DNA from: a bacterium
GTDB lineage: Bacteria; Campylobacterota; Campylobacteria; Campylobacterales; Sulfurimonadaceae
Length of the DNA: 38,975 nucleotides
Reading direction: 5' to 3'
Assembly (NCBI GenBank): GCA_018825665.1
Contig: JAHJEG010000030.1
Location: 1 to 38,975 of the forward strand
Under the pieces are notes generated by a model. That model searched no databases. It was not told the origin of the DNA and saw nothing but the letters and a program-made list of their open reading frames with translations. Position 1 is the stretch's first letter. Each line of letters begins with the position of its first letter. Both the position numbers and the translations under genes were made by a program. Shown piece after piece: positions 1 through 8,120 of the stretch.

Positions 1-37
1 ATATATTTTTTATATTTTCAATGAAATGAATCCAATA

Positions 38-289
38 TTATTTTACCTTACATTCACTCGCAGTTAAGTTCCCTTTATTCTTTTTTAATACTTTTTTCTT
101 TATACCTTTGACTTTTGCCAACTCTTCAACATTTTTAAAACAGTGCGTTTCTCTGTATTTTATTATTTTAGCGGCTTTTTTATTTCCGATACCCTTTAGT
201 GTAGCAAGTTCTGTCATGTCCGCTGTGTTGATATCAACAGCACCAAACAACATGCTGATTCCACATGCCATAATTGTCAGTAATCTCAT
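38..289 (-). CDS. Exported ComEA-like helix-hairpin-helix DNA-binding protein
   Basis: This is an 83-residue protein with an N-terminal signal peptide (about residues 1-16, MRLLTIMACGISMLFG) followed by a double helix-hairpin-helix fold. The motifs are INTADMTELATLKGIG at about 20-35 and VEELAKVKGIKKKVL at about 54-68, which is the ComEA/HHH_3 pattern of non-sequence-specific DNA backbone binding. In the ComEA family such short secreted proteins bind incoming DNA in the periplasm during natural transformation. The ATG at 287-289 is supported by an AAGAGGAG Shine-Dalgarno just upstream. It is transcribed away from the pel locus as a single gene. A copy of the dispersed TTCCACATGCC motif lies over codons 7-10 (Ala-Cys-Gly). 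A role in DNA uptake is inferred from the family. Confidence 0.85.
   Translation of the reverse strand: MRLLTIMACGISMLFGAVDINTADMTELATLKGIGNKKAAKIIKYRETHCFKNVEELAKVKGIKKKVLKKNKGNLTASECKVK
258..270 (+). repeat. Dispersed motif copy 1 (ATTCCACATGCCA)
   Basis: Full WTTCCACATGCCR match inside the HHH gene. It is read on the gene strand as codons for Ala-Cys-Gly-Ile. Confidence 0.7.
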
Positions 290-315
290 AATGACTCCTC
301 TTTAGTTTTAATGGC

Positions 316-321
316 AGTATA
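316..321 (-). promoter_or_regulatory. Putative -10 box for the HHH gene
   Basis: TATACT on the minus strand lies 26 bases upstream of the HHH start codon. It is part of the self-complementary AGTATATACT, and no -35 is evident. The call is by pattern only. Confidence 0.35.
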
Positions 322-410
322 TACTAAAAATTGCATATCAACAAATTCAAAAATGTGAGATTTTATTTAATTTATCAACAAATTCTTATTTTTTGCTTAT
401 ATATTCATGT

Positions 411-416
411 TATAAT
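411..416 (+). promoter_or_regulatory. Putative -10 box for the pel-locus transcript
   Basis: A perfect TATAAT preceded by T-rich sequence sits 62 bases upstream of the first gene of the locus. This resembles the sigma-70 promoters of Campylobacterota, in which periodic T-tracts replace a -35 element. The 290-478 gap holds this and the opposing HHH promoter and nothing else recognised. Confidence 0.5.
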
Positions 417-478
417 CCAAAAATATTATTTGACGTAAAAATAATTGTTTAGATATAAGAGAATGGGTGTGTGGGCGC

Positions 479-2146
479 ATGTTTAAATCAATTTTTATTT
501 CTATTTTCCTTTTTTTTATGATAACCGGATGCAGCAGTTATAATGATGCAGATCTCTCCCCTTCGGTCATCGGCGATATAAAGGACAGCAGCATCTGGTA
601 CTCTGATATGAAAGACGATGTACTTGTCATAAGAGTGACAATCCCCGAGCCAAATGAATATGAGTGTGTTGCATATGATGACCTAAACGGATCTCTCAGA
701 CCTTGCACCCTGGAGGATGTTAATAACGATATTGACGCAAATGACGCGTATGAGCCTCTCTTGCATATCAACATGCAGACGGATGATTTTTTATCTTCAA
801 ATGAAACTATGAATGCTTCTTTTGAGCAAAAAGGAAAGACAACAAGGACCGCCGCCCAAAAATCATATAGAATCAAGTTGGATTCGAGTGATATTCTCTA
901 CAAAAAAGAAAGAACATTTCAACTGAACAAACATCCAAATGATTATTCAAGGGTTAAAAACAAACTGGCGTTTGATTTATTTAGAGATATTCCAAACATC
1001 ACAAGTTTAAAAACACAGTTTGTCAATTTATGGATCAACGGAAATGACTACGGACTCTTCAGCCATGTGGAAAAGGTAGGAAAAGAGTTTTTAATCAACA
1101 GAGGCTGGAATGAGGACGACAATCTCTATAAAGCTCAAGAATTTGCCTTTAAGATGGTGGATGCGTTAAAAATAGACGGGGCAGGACAACCGATAAATCC
1201 TGATTTGTTTGATGCTGTCATTGAAATTGAAAGGGGTAAGGACCATACTAAGTTTATTGAGATGCTCTATGCCGTAAACCAAAGCGCTACGGATGCCGAA
1301 TTTGAAAAAGTTTTCAGCCGCTACTTTAACAGAAATAATTATATAACATGGATGGCGGTAAATCTCATTATGGCGAATAAGGATACGGTCTCACAAAACT
1401 TTTATCTGTACAACCCTTTATATAGCGATACCTTTTATTTTTTGCCCTGGGACTATGACGGAGCGGGCAGAGCAACAGAAGAATACGCTAAATGGCAACT
1501 TGGGATAGGTGCATGGTGGGGAATCCCTCTGCATAAAAGGTTTTTAAAGATCAAAAAAAACCGTGAGGACCTGGATCTGATGGTTAAGCAATTAAGAGCC
1601 AAGTATGTCACTCCTGAAACTATTCAAGAAAGACTAGACCTCTATGAGCCTTTAATCACCCCGTATTTGTCTGTTTCTCCGGATCTTGACGAATTGAGTA
1701 TTACAAACTGGAGATACGAATTTGATATCTTGATTCCAAGATTGGATGAGAATATACAAAATTATACAGATCAGATAGGTTCTCCTATGCCGTTTTGGCA
1801 GGGATCCCAGTATGAAGAGGGCATACTCACTCTTAGCTGGGAAGAATCCGTAGACCTGGAGGGGGATGAAATTGTTTATGATGTTTTATGTGCAGATAAT
1901 CCGGATTTTAACAACAGCATCGTAAATGAGGTCAACTTGAGTGTGTCCGGGGATAAAGTGCAAGTAACAAGCTGGGGTACAATCAGCTATGAAAAAGAAC
2001 TTGTTTTACCTTCCGGGGGTAAGTATTTTATGAAGGTAACAGCCAAAGAAAAAAACAATCCGCAACACTATCAGATAGCTTTTGACAAAGAAGTTGTGAT
2101 TGATACAATTACATATTTTGGTTTATTGGAGTTTACAATTGATTGA
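479..2146 (+). CDS. CotH-family kinase-like lipoprotein
   Basis: From the ATG at 479 this is a 555-residue lipoprotein with signal peptide and lipobox ITG-C18. A GTG at 467 would add four residues but would put Arg and Gly before the signal sequence. The body matches the spore-coat CotH atypical kinase family: the NDYGLFSHVEKV region near residue 190, NKDTVSQNFYLYNP near 300, and the PWDYDGAG motif at 323-330 (Asp325 and Asp327 as likely metal or catalytic residues). The C-terminal 120 residues look like a fibronectin type III-like beta domain (SPDFNNS-type repeats, LPSGGKYFMKVTAKE). CotH proteins phosphorylate Ser/Thr or other acceptors. The substrate here is unknown. It heads the pel locus and overlaps the next gene by 8 bases, so a role in anchoring or modifying the exopolysaccharide machinery is inferred. 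Confidence 0.8.
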   Translation: MFKSIFISIFLFFMITGCSSYNDADLSPSVIGDIKDSSIWYSDMKDDVLVIRVTIPEPNEYECVAYDDLNGSLRPCTLEDVNNDIDANDAYEPLLHINMQTDDFLSSNETMNASFEQKGKTTRTAAQKSYRIKLDSSDILYKKERTFQLNKHPNDYSRVKNKLAFDLFRDIPNITSLKTQFVNLWINGNDYGLFSHVEKVGKEFLINRGWNEDDNLYKAQEFAFKMVDALKIDGAGQPINPDLFDAVIEIERGKDHTKFIEMLYAVNQSATDAEFEKVFSRYFNRNNYITWMAVNLIMANKDTVSQNFYLYNPLYSDTFYFLPWDYDGAGRATEEYAKWQLGIGAWWGIPLHKRFLKIKKNREDLDLMVKQLRAKYVTPETIQERLDLYEPLITPYLSVSPDLDELSITNWRYEFDILIPRLDENIQNYTDQIGSPMPFWQGSQYEEGILTLSWEESVDLEGDEIVYDVLCADNPDFNNSIVNEVNLSVSGDKVQVTSWGTISYEKELVLPSGGKYFMKVTAKEKNNPQHYQIAFDKEVVIDTITYFGLLEFTID

Positions 2147-3647
2147 GAATAATGAAAATAGTGAAAATAGTGAAGAACAGCTAAGGCCAAAAAAGCTTAA
2201 AAAACCAAAAAAACCTCAATTGTCGCAACTTGTAAGCACATTTTTTAGAAATGCTCTCAGGTCGAATTTGGATTTGACATCGCTGGCTGATACAAAGGCC
2301 GGTATCCTTATTTCTATAAATGGCTTTATACTGACCGTTAGTGTGACGGCTTCAGGTTTTGCTATCCATAACGCCATTATGACATATGCTTTTATATCGA
2401 TTATCCTTACATCTTTGGGCTCCATCATCTTTGCTGTTTTGGCTGTGAAGCCCAGAAGTAAGAACAAATTGGTTTCCAAAGAGAATTTAGAGGGCTACTC
2501 AAGTTTACTGTATTATCAGGATATGGCAGACCTGGCTCCAAAAGAGTATTCCAAACAGATGAATAAAGCCTTATTTAGCACAAAGGAGTCACAAGAGGAG
2601 ATGATTACACACCTGCATATACTAAGTGCGGAAATCAAGAAAAAATATTTTTGGCTCAAACAGGCGTATACATTCTTTTCACTGGGACTTATTGTCAGTG
2701 CAGGACTGATTATATACGCTCTTGTGTACGTTGAACAAACAGCTTTTTACAATCTTTCCAAAGGCAATGTTGTTTATAAAGAAGATAAATTTTACAATGT
2801 TTTTGAGCCATCCGGTGCCGCTACGATGCCTGATGGAAAGGTTTTAATCGTTGAAGACGAAAGCAGCGCGAATTCTTTAAAACTGATTGAAGTGGAAGAG
2901 GATGGCAGCATTGTTGAAATCGGAAACCTCTATATCCCCAAAAAAACGAAAAAAATATTTAAAAAAGGGATAGAAGACCTCGAAGCAATAACATCAGATG
3001 GAAATCTAGTGTATGGAATCACCTCCCATACTTTAAGCAAAAGCAATCAGAGAAAGGCCGCACGTGAAAAACTGATTATGTTTATATACGAAGATGGGGC
3101 AATCGAAGATTTTTATATCTACGGTGACTTGAAAAATGATTTATATGCAAGTTTTCCCCAGTTTTTCAAAAACACTCTTTTTGCTACAAATCATCTTGAT
3201 ATCGAAGGCTTGTGCTTTGAGAGTATAGATGGAAATCTGCTTATAGGGTTCAGATCTCCGGTGCCCGATGGCAAAGCTATGCTGATTGGTATAAAAAATC
3301 CTAAAGAGGTCTTTTTAAACAAACAAAAACCTCGTTTTAGCACGCCCCTCACCTTGGATCTCAACGGCATGGGGATTAGAGATATCACTTTTGATGAGCA
3401 GAAGAACGGGTATTGGATCATTGCCGGAGGAAGCAATGACAGAAGTGTTGATTTTCAGTTGTGGTACTGGGACAGAAAAAACGAGAAACTTTCCATAGTG
3501 AAAAATCAGCCTGATATTGGTTATGGGGAGGGGATAACAGTTATAAATAAGGGCTCTAAAAAGCCTGCATTGCTTATAGTGGAGGATAACGGCAAGAAGC
3601 CTAATAAATCTGCTGAATATATAATTATTGACAGGGAAAGCCTGTGA
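2139..3647 (+). CDS. PycTM-like (DUF5706) membrane protein fused to a DUF3616-like beta-propeller
   Basis: The start is taken as TTG 2139, with GGAG at 2128-2131, overlapping the CotH gene by 8 bases and giving 502 residues. A Lys/Pro-rich cytoplasmic tail precedes a DTKAG motif (51-55) and three predicted membrane segments at about 56-78, 85-105 and 177-199. The DxKA motif followed by two helices, a helical linker and a third helix is the layout of the Pycsar-effector-like transmembrane family. The remaining 300 residues, predicted periplasmic, carry propeller-like repeats (IEDLEAITSDGNLVYGITSH, DIEGLCFESIDGNLLIGFRS, GIRDITFDEQKNGYWIIAGG) resembling DUF3616. No nucleotide cyclase lies in the window, so phage defence is not indicated. 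A sensory or scaffold role in the exopolysaccharide locus is inference. The domain calls are by motif recognition. Confidence 0.65.
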   Translation: MIENNENSENSEEQLRPKKLKKPKKPQLSQLVSTFFRNALRSNLDLTSLADTKAGILISINGFILTVSVTASGFAIHNAIMTYAFISIILTSLGSIIFAVLAVKPRSKNKLVSKENLEGYSSLLYYQDMADLAPKEYSKQMNKALFSTKESQEEMITHLHILSAEIKKKYFWLKQAYTFFSLGLIVSAGLIIYALVYVEQTAFYNLSKGNVVYKEDKFYNVFEPSGAATMPDGKVLIVEDESSANSLKLIEVEEDGSIVEIGNLYIPKKTKKIFKKGIEDLEAITSDGNLVYGITSHTLSKSNQRKAAREKLIMFIYEDGAIEDFYIYGDLKNDLYASFPQFFKNTLFATNHLDIEGLCFESIDGNLLIGFRSPVPDGKAMLIGIKNPKEVFLNKQKPRFSTPLTLDLNGMGIRDITFDEQKNGYWIIAGGSNDRSVDFQLWYWDRKNEKLSIVKNQPDIGYGEGITVINKGSKKPALLIVEDNGKKPNKSAEYIIIDRESL

Positions 3648-5305
3648 GATTGTCACTCCTTTTTATATTCGCGATAAGTGTATATGGATTGGAAACCTGC
3701 TATAGCGTACAATTGCTCAGCCGTGATACTTCCGGTCAAAACTTTGAATCCTTAAGCAAGAGCGAGTATCCCAAAGGGTGTAAATTAATGGAGATTGAAA
3801 AATCTCTAACAGTGAGATGCGGCTGCTTTGAGAGTTTTATCGCATCCAAGCAGGAGTTGTCAAAACTGCAAAGTGCATATACCAAAGCAGCTGTAGTCAC
3901 TACGTACAAATACAGGTTTGAAGAGTTGCTCAAAAAAGAAGAATCCGGGCAAAAAGAAGAACTCCCGCTTAAGACGCAGGTAGAACAGACAATACAGACA
4001 GTAGAGCTGCAAGAACTTCCTCCAGCCGTTCAAAATGTTGCGCTTCAAAAGTTTGAAGAGATTGAGTATCCGGTTCAGAGCATTGCGCTTGCACCAAAAA
4101 TCGGTGCGGCTGATGTTGAGCAGGTCGCAAAAAAGAAGAAAAAAAAGAAAAAGAAAAAGAAAGTCAAATATATCAAAAAAAGAGACGGGGATTATTTCTA
4201 TGACAAATATCTGCAAAAGCTAAAAAGCCAAAAAGGAAGCAGAGATCTGGACTACAAATATAAGTTTGGAGCGCAGTTTAGTTACGATGCCGCCTATATT
4301 TACGAAGCAGACCACTCTTATTGGGATAGGGATTGGAGAAGAATCAGAGTGTATCATAAGGGAAGTTTTTTTGACGAAGACTTATTTTATGAAGCAGAGT
4401 ACAGTTTTACGGGAGATAATAAATATAAAGATATCTTTATAGGCTATAAGGACCTTATTGAGCCTTTGGACCTAAGCTATAGAATCAAATATGGAAATAT
4501 TAAGATACCCTTTTCTCTGGAGTCGTATAGCAGTTCTAAATATATAACATTTATGGAAAGAGCACTCACGGATTCATTTGCAACAGGCAGAAAAATGGGC
4601 GGTGAGATCGTATTTTCAAAAGAGTTTGAAGAGAGCCGCCTGAATATATTTGCATCTGCATTTTCAAATTCAATCGATGAACAAATGAATGAAGAGGCAA
4701 ATAGACCCGGGTATTCAATGCGATGGACATATGCCTATAAATTTGCAAAAAATCACCTCTTTTCAGTCGGCAGCGCTCTTATGTATCAGGATATGAAAAA
4801 TACCGAAATCAAATTTAATCAAGCTTCCGAATCAGAGTTTATACGGGAAAAGTATGTTTCAGTAAAAATACAAGATGTCGATATTGTTCGGAAGAAAAAT
4901 ATTGAAGTTTTGTACATAAATAATAAATATTCTTTGCAGTCTGAGTATGTCAAGACATATGTGGATGCCTTAAAAGACAGCTATGCTTTTCAGGCATATT
5001 ATCTGCAGGGGAGTTATTTTATTATCGGCAGCAGCAGAAAATATAAGCTCAGTTCTTCAACCTTGGCGCAAATAAAGCCAAATAAGGATGGTGCTTTAGA
5101 ATTGGCATTGAGGTATTCACATATTGATTTAAATGATAAAGATGAAAGAGGCGGTGCGCAGACGGATTATAATTACGGGATAAACTGGTATATTAACGAT
5201 GAACTCAAACTGATGTTTAATTATGTGGTCGCGGAACCAAAAGGTACGGATGAATATGACGGAAGATTGCAAATAGTGGAGGCGAGGGCTTTATTTGCAT
5301 TTTAA
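3644..5305 (+). CDS. SPOR-like domain plus phosphate-selective-porin-like outer-membrane barrel
   Basis: A 553-residue exported protein starting at GTG 3644, overlapping the previous stop (GTGA). It has a signal peptide to about residue 15, then an SPOR-like module at about 16-95 (ETCYSVQL, YPKGCKLMEI, LTVRCGCFE) that is clearly homologous to the N-terminus of the PelB-like protein at 14762. A charged linker contains eleven consecutive lysines (163-173). The C-terminal 360 residues read as an OprO/OprP-type barrel: alternating aromatic strands, the segment YGNIKIPFSLESYSSSKYIT followed by FMERALTDSFATGRKMGGE, and a terminal Phe typical of Bam substrates. It may be an accessory outer-membrane channel or adhesin for the Pel system. 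Its involvement is inferred from operon position and the shared module. Confidence 0.75.
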   Translation: MRLSLLFIFAISVYGLETCYSVQLLSRDTSGQNFESLSKSEYPKGCKLMEIEKSLTVRCGCFESFIASKQELSKLQSAYTKAAVVTTYKYRFEELLKKEESGQKEELPLKTQVEQTIQTVELQELPPAVQNVALQKFEEIEYPVQSIALAPKIGAADVEQVAKKKKKKKKKKKVKYIKKRDGDYFYDKYLQKLKSQKGSRDLDYKYKFGAQFSYDAAYIYEADHSYWDRDWRRIRVYHKGSFFDEDLFYEAEYSFTGDNKYKDIFIGYKDLIEPLDLSYRIKYGNIKIPFSLESYSSSKYITFMERALTDSFATGRKMGGEIVFSKEFEESRLNIFASAFSNSIDEQMNEEANRPGYSMRWTYAYKFAKNHLFSVGSALMYQDMKNTEIKFNQASESEFIREKYVSVKIQDVDIVRKKNIEVLYINNKYSLQSEYVKTYVDALKDSYAFQAYYLQGSYFIIGSSRKYKLSSSTLAQIKPNKDGALELALRYSHIDLNDKDERGGAQTDYNYGINWYINDELKLMFNYVVAEPKGTDEYDGRLQIVEARALFAF

Positions 5306-5342
5306 AATACTTAAATATCACCCTTAACTCACTTTTATAGGG

Positions 5343-5348
5343 TAAAAT
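5343..5348 (+). promoter_or_regulatory. Possible internal promoter before pelC
   Basis: The 66-base gap before pelC is the only sizeable gap inside the locus. It contains TAAAAT followed by AATAG and a weak ACCCT/AGGGT inverted repeat just upstream. It could give pelC onward its own promoter. This is weak evidence. Confidence 0.25.
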
Positions 5349-5371
5349 AATAGATTCAAAAAGGATAGATA

Positions 5372-5893
5372 ATGAAATCACTTCAAGTGGCGGTCTTTAT
5401 AGCTTTGGTAATATTTATTGCCGGTTGTTCCAGTTCAGCACTTATAACTACGCAAAAGTCTTTACCTAAGGTTTATGTAGATGTGAATGCAACCCATGAA
5501 GAAAAAAGGGAACAGAGCGTCTCTTTATTTAGATTAAACAATTATACAGATACTCCAAGAGCGGGTATGAGAGCTTCCAATATTATTGAGGGTGTGCTGC
5601 TGGCTAAGGGGTATAAGGTAAAAAGTCATATTACGCAAGAGCTTCCCTCTATAGAAAAAGCCAGAGAAATCGCCCAGGAAGATGATTCCAAATATTTTAT
5701 GTACGGCGGAGTAAGTGAATGGCGCTACAAAACAGGTATAGACGGGGAACCTGCGGTGAGTCTTCAATGCACACTTTACAAAACAAAGAATTCAAAAATT
5801 GTTTGGAGTGCGACAGGTTCTGACAGTGATTGGGGCAATGCATCTATAGGAACCACAGCTCAAAACTTAATTGAATTGATGTTTAGCAATTAG
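5372..5893 (+). CDS. pelC: Pel polysaccharide export lipoprotein PelC
   Basis: A 173-residue lipoprotein with signal peptide and lipobox IAG-C19, matching the usual length of PelC (about 170). The family signatures visible are LNNYTDTPRAGMRASNIIEG (residues about 52-71) and SEWRYKTGIDGEPAVSL (about 112-128), followed by a conserved Trp-Ser segment (IVWSATGSDSDWG). In Pseudomonas, PelC forms a dodecameric ring at the inner face of the outer membrane that funnels positively charged Pel towards the PelB pore. The start ATG is preceded by AAAGGA. It is the first of the core pel genes here and is followed after 12 bases by pelD. Confidence 0.9.
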   Translation: MKSLQVAVFIALVIFIAGCSSSALITTQKSLPKVYVDVNATHEEKREQSVSLFRLNNYTDTPRAGMRASNIIEGVLLAKGYKVKSHITQELPSIEKAREIAQEDDSKYFMYGGVSEWRYKTGIDGEPAVSLQCTLYKTKNSKIVWSATGSDSDWGNASIGTTAQNLIELMFSN

Positions 5894-5905
5894 TTTGGAT
5901 AGTGA

Positions 5906-7186
5906 ATGAAAATTGAGCGTAAGCGTATTAAGGAGAAATCCAGACTTGCATCTATAACAAAGTATTTACACGATTATGCATATCTTGAAACCTTAGTTAT
6001 CGTCGGGATATATCTTCTGGTCGGGTATATGATGAATCCGGAGGATATCTGTATTCTAAAAGGCGAAATACCTTATATCCTCATTCTCTTAGCGATTGTG
6101 ACGCTTTTTCACGGCTTTGAAAGCGGTATGATCACTACAAGCATCCTCGCACTTGCGATGTGGTATTTTTATCCGACTTTTCAGTATGTTGACTTTTTGA
6201 TTGTACTGATGATGACACTGATATTCAGTGAGTTTAATTACTACTGGAACAAACGTATAAAAGAGGCTGAAACAGACTCAGAGTATCGCGGGATAAAACT
6301 TAATGAGCTCTCAAAAGCATTCTACACATTGAAAATATCACATGACCAGCTTGAGAAGAACTATGTCATCAAGCCTATGAGCCTGCGAAACTCCATTGCG
6401 GTTATAAAAGAGACCAATTTTACGGATAAAGACCATTATGAAAATTTTTTAAAATTATTGGAAAAAGCTTTTAACGTAAGCATAGCAACGATAGCCTATA
6501 AGGAAACAGAGGATACCGGTTTTAAGATGATTGCCAGGTCAAGCGATCTTAATGAGGATGCCGATTTTGAGGATCCTTTGGTAAAAGATGTTCTCGAACG
6601 CAAAAAACCGATTTATATCAGCGATGATGTAAACAACAAAAGCAAATATATCGCAGTCGTGCCTGCATTGCAAAATGAAGAGACGGTCGGACTTCTTTTG
6701 ATAGAAAAGATGCCTTTTATGTCTTTTAACAAGGAAAATCTGATATCTATCTCTATCTTGTTTGAATATTTTTTCAACGAAATACATAAAAAAAATATTT
6801 TAAACACTATGCGCGGACTTGACGCTATTGATGATGATGACTTTAAGTATGAATACTTTAGATTGTACGATCTTTATAATCTTTACGGAGTAGATTCTAT
6901 CTCTATGGTATTTAAAGTGCAAAACGAACTTTTGTCAGAGCGGATATATTTAACGACAAAAAAACTTATAAGATCATTGGATATGGTGACTAAGCTTGAA
7001 GATGAGCAGTTCTATTATATAGTATTAATGTTTCCTTTTGCCGACAAAGCTTCTGCCTTTGGCTTTATGAACCGACTTCTGCACAAGCTTGGAGATGTAA
7101 ACGAAGACAGTTTTGAACACATGACATTTAATTTTTCCAAGAAAAATCTGTTTGAAAAGTACTTGGGCTCAGACCATGCTGAATGA
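5906..7186 (+). CDS. pelD: c-di-GMP receptor PelD
   Basis: A 426-residue inner-membrane protein with four N-terminal helices (about 28-45, 52-66, 68-85, 89-106), a coiled stalk, a GAF domain (about 150-290) and a degenerate GGDEF domain. The catalytic loop reads EDEQF (365-369) where an active cyclase has GGDEF, while an RSLD (RxxD) inhibitory-site motif is retained at 356-359, exactly five residues upstream. That is the arrangement by which PelD binds c-di-GMP without making it, so the protein is expected to switch on synthesis by the PelF complex. It overlaps pelE by 11 bases. Length and layout match Pseudomonas PelD (about 455 residues). Confidence 0.92.
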   Translation: MKIERKRIKEKSRLASITKYLHDYAYLETLVIVGIYLLVGYMMNPEDICILKGEIPYILILLAIVTLFHGFESGMITTSILALAMWYFYPTFQYVDFLIVLMMTLIFSEFNYYWNKRIKEAETDSEYRGIKLNELSKAFYTLKISHDQLEKNYVIKPMSLRNSIAVIKETNFTDKDHYENFLKLLEKAFNVSIATIAYKETEDTGFKMIARSSDLNEDADFEDPLVKDVLERKKPIYISDDVNNKSKYIAVVPALQNEETVGLLLIEKMPFMSFNKENLISISILFEYFFNEIHKKNILNTMRGLDAIDDDDFKYEYFRLYDLYNLYGVDSISMVFKVQNELLSERIYLTTKKLIRSLDMVTKLEDEQFYYIVLMFPFADKASAFGFMNRLLHKLGDVNEDSFEHMTFNFSKKNLFEKYLGSDHAE

Positions 7187-8120
7187 GACTCTTTTGGAAA
7201 CACAGAGTTATGTGAAAATATTCTATGCGGTTCATATACTTATCAGTATAGTAATCAGCGTAATATCGGCAAAGTATTTGCACAAAAGATTCCCAAGCAG
7301 CAAGAAAAGAAATTTTATCTTCATGTTTTTATTTAATCTGGCTTTGCCCCTTATCGGGTATCTCTTTTCGATTTGGATCGCTTACTACCTGAAGCATGTC
7401 ACATATGAAGATGAGCTGGAAAATACACATATGATAAATCTTGAAGAGTTTGAGGATTCTTTTATAAATGTCGAGCGTGCCTTTGGAGAAGGTTCTATGC
7501 TGGAACTTATGCAAAATGACTATGCTCCCACTTCACTTAAGATCAAAGCACTTGTCTCAATGTCAGATAACATTTCCCAAAAAAATATCTCCATCATAAA
7601 ACATACCCTCTCAAGCAATAATGACGAAGTCAGGCTGTTTAGTTTTGCGATTATTGACAGAATCGAGAGAGGGATTAACAGTAAGATATATAAAAATCTG
7701 GAAAAATTTAAAAAAGAACAAGATCACATTAAGAGAGCCAATATTGCAAAAGAACTGGCAATGCTTTACTGGGAGATGATTTACTATGAGCTTTCGGAAG
7801 ATTCACTACAGGGCTACATCTTAAATGAAGTGGTAAAGTACATTGAGATAGCGAGTGAAATCGATAAATATGAACTAAAACTGCATGTAATCCTCGGACG
7901 TGTGTATATGCTGAGAAAAGAGTATGAAAGAGCCGCCACCGAATTTTCTTTTATTTATGAGATGAATCCGTACGAGCATGTCTACGTAATGCCTTTTTTA
8001 GCTGAGATCAATTTTGAAAACGGCTCGTATGCGGTAGTCAAATCAATCATATCGGAGTCCAAAGGCTTGAAATTAAACAGTACATTGCATTCAATTGTAG
8101 AGCAATGGAAGAGTGCCTGA
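7176..8120 (+). CDS. pelE: Inner-membrane TPR protein PelE
   Basis: The start chosen is ATG 7176, overlapping pelD by 11 bases and giving 314 residues; a TTG at 7152 in the same frame is less likely. Two N-terminal membrane helices (about 15-33 and 48-70) are followed by a cytoplasmic alpha-helical solenoid. Its last part, LHVILGRVYMLRKEYERAAT and EFSFIYEMNPYEHVYVMPFL, has the spacing of tetratricopeptide repeats. PelE of about 330 residues sits between PelD and PelF in known pel operons and is part of the inner-membrane synthase complex that binds PelF. Identification rests on position, topology and length more than on sequence motifs. The stop overlaps the next start (TGATG). Confidence 0.82.
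   Translation: MLNETLLETQSYVKIFYAVHILISIVISVISAKYLHKRFPSSKKRNFIFMFLFNLALPLIGYLFSIWIAYYLKHVTYEDELENTHMINLEEFEDSFINVERAFGEGSMLELMQNDYAPTSLKIKALVSMSDNISQKNISIIKHTLSSNNDEVRLFSFAIIDRIERGINSKIYKNLEKFKKEQDHIKRANIAKELAMLYWEMIYYELSEDSLQGYILNEVVKYIEIASEIDKYELKLHVILGRVYMLRKEYERAATEFSFIYEMNPYEHVYVMPFLAEINFENGSYAVVKSIISESKGLKLNSTLHSIVEQWKSA

Noticed and set aside
2139-3647. A Pycsar anti-phage system
   Set aside because: No pyrimidine cyclase or other defence gene is present; the effector-like module is embedded in an exopolysaccharide operon.
4129-4162. A phase-variable homopolymer switch
   Set aside because: The tract is interrupted by G in nearly every codon; the longest pure run is eight A, and nothing shows variation.
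5317-5344. A regulatory inverted repeat (ACCCT...AGGGT) before pelC
   Set aside because: Only five base pairs with a long loop; within chance for this composition.
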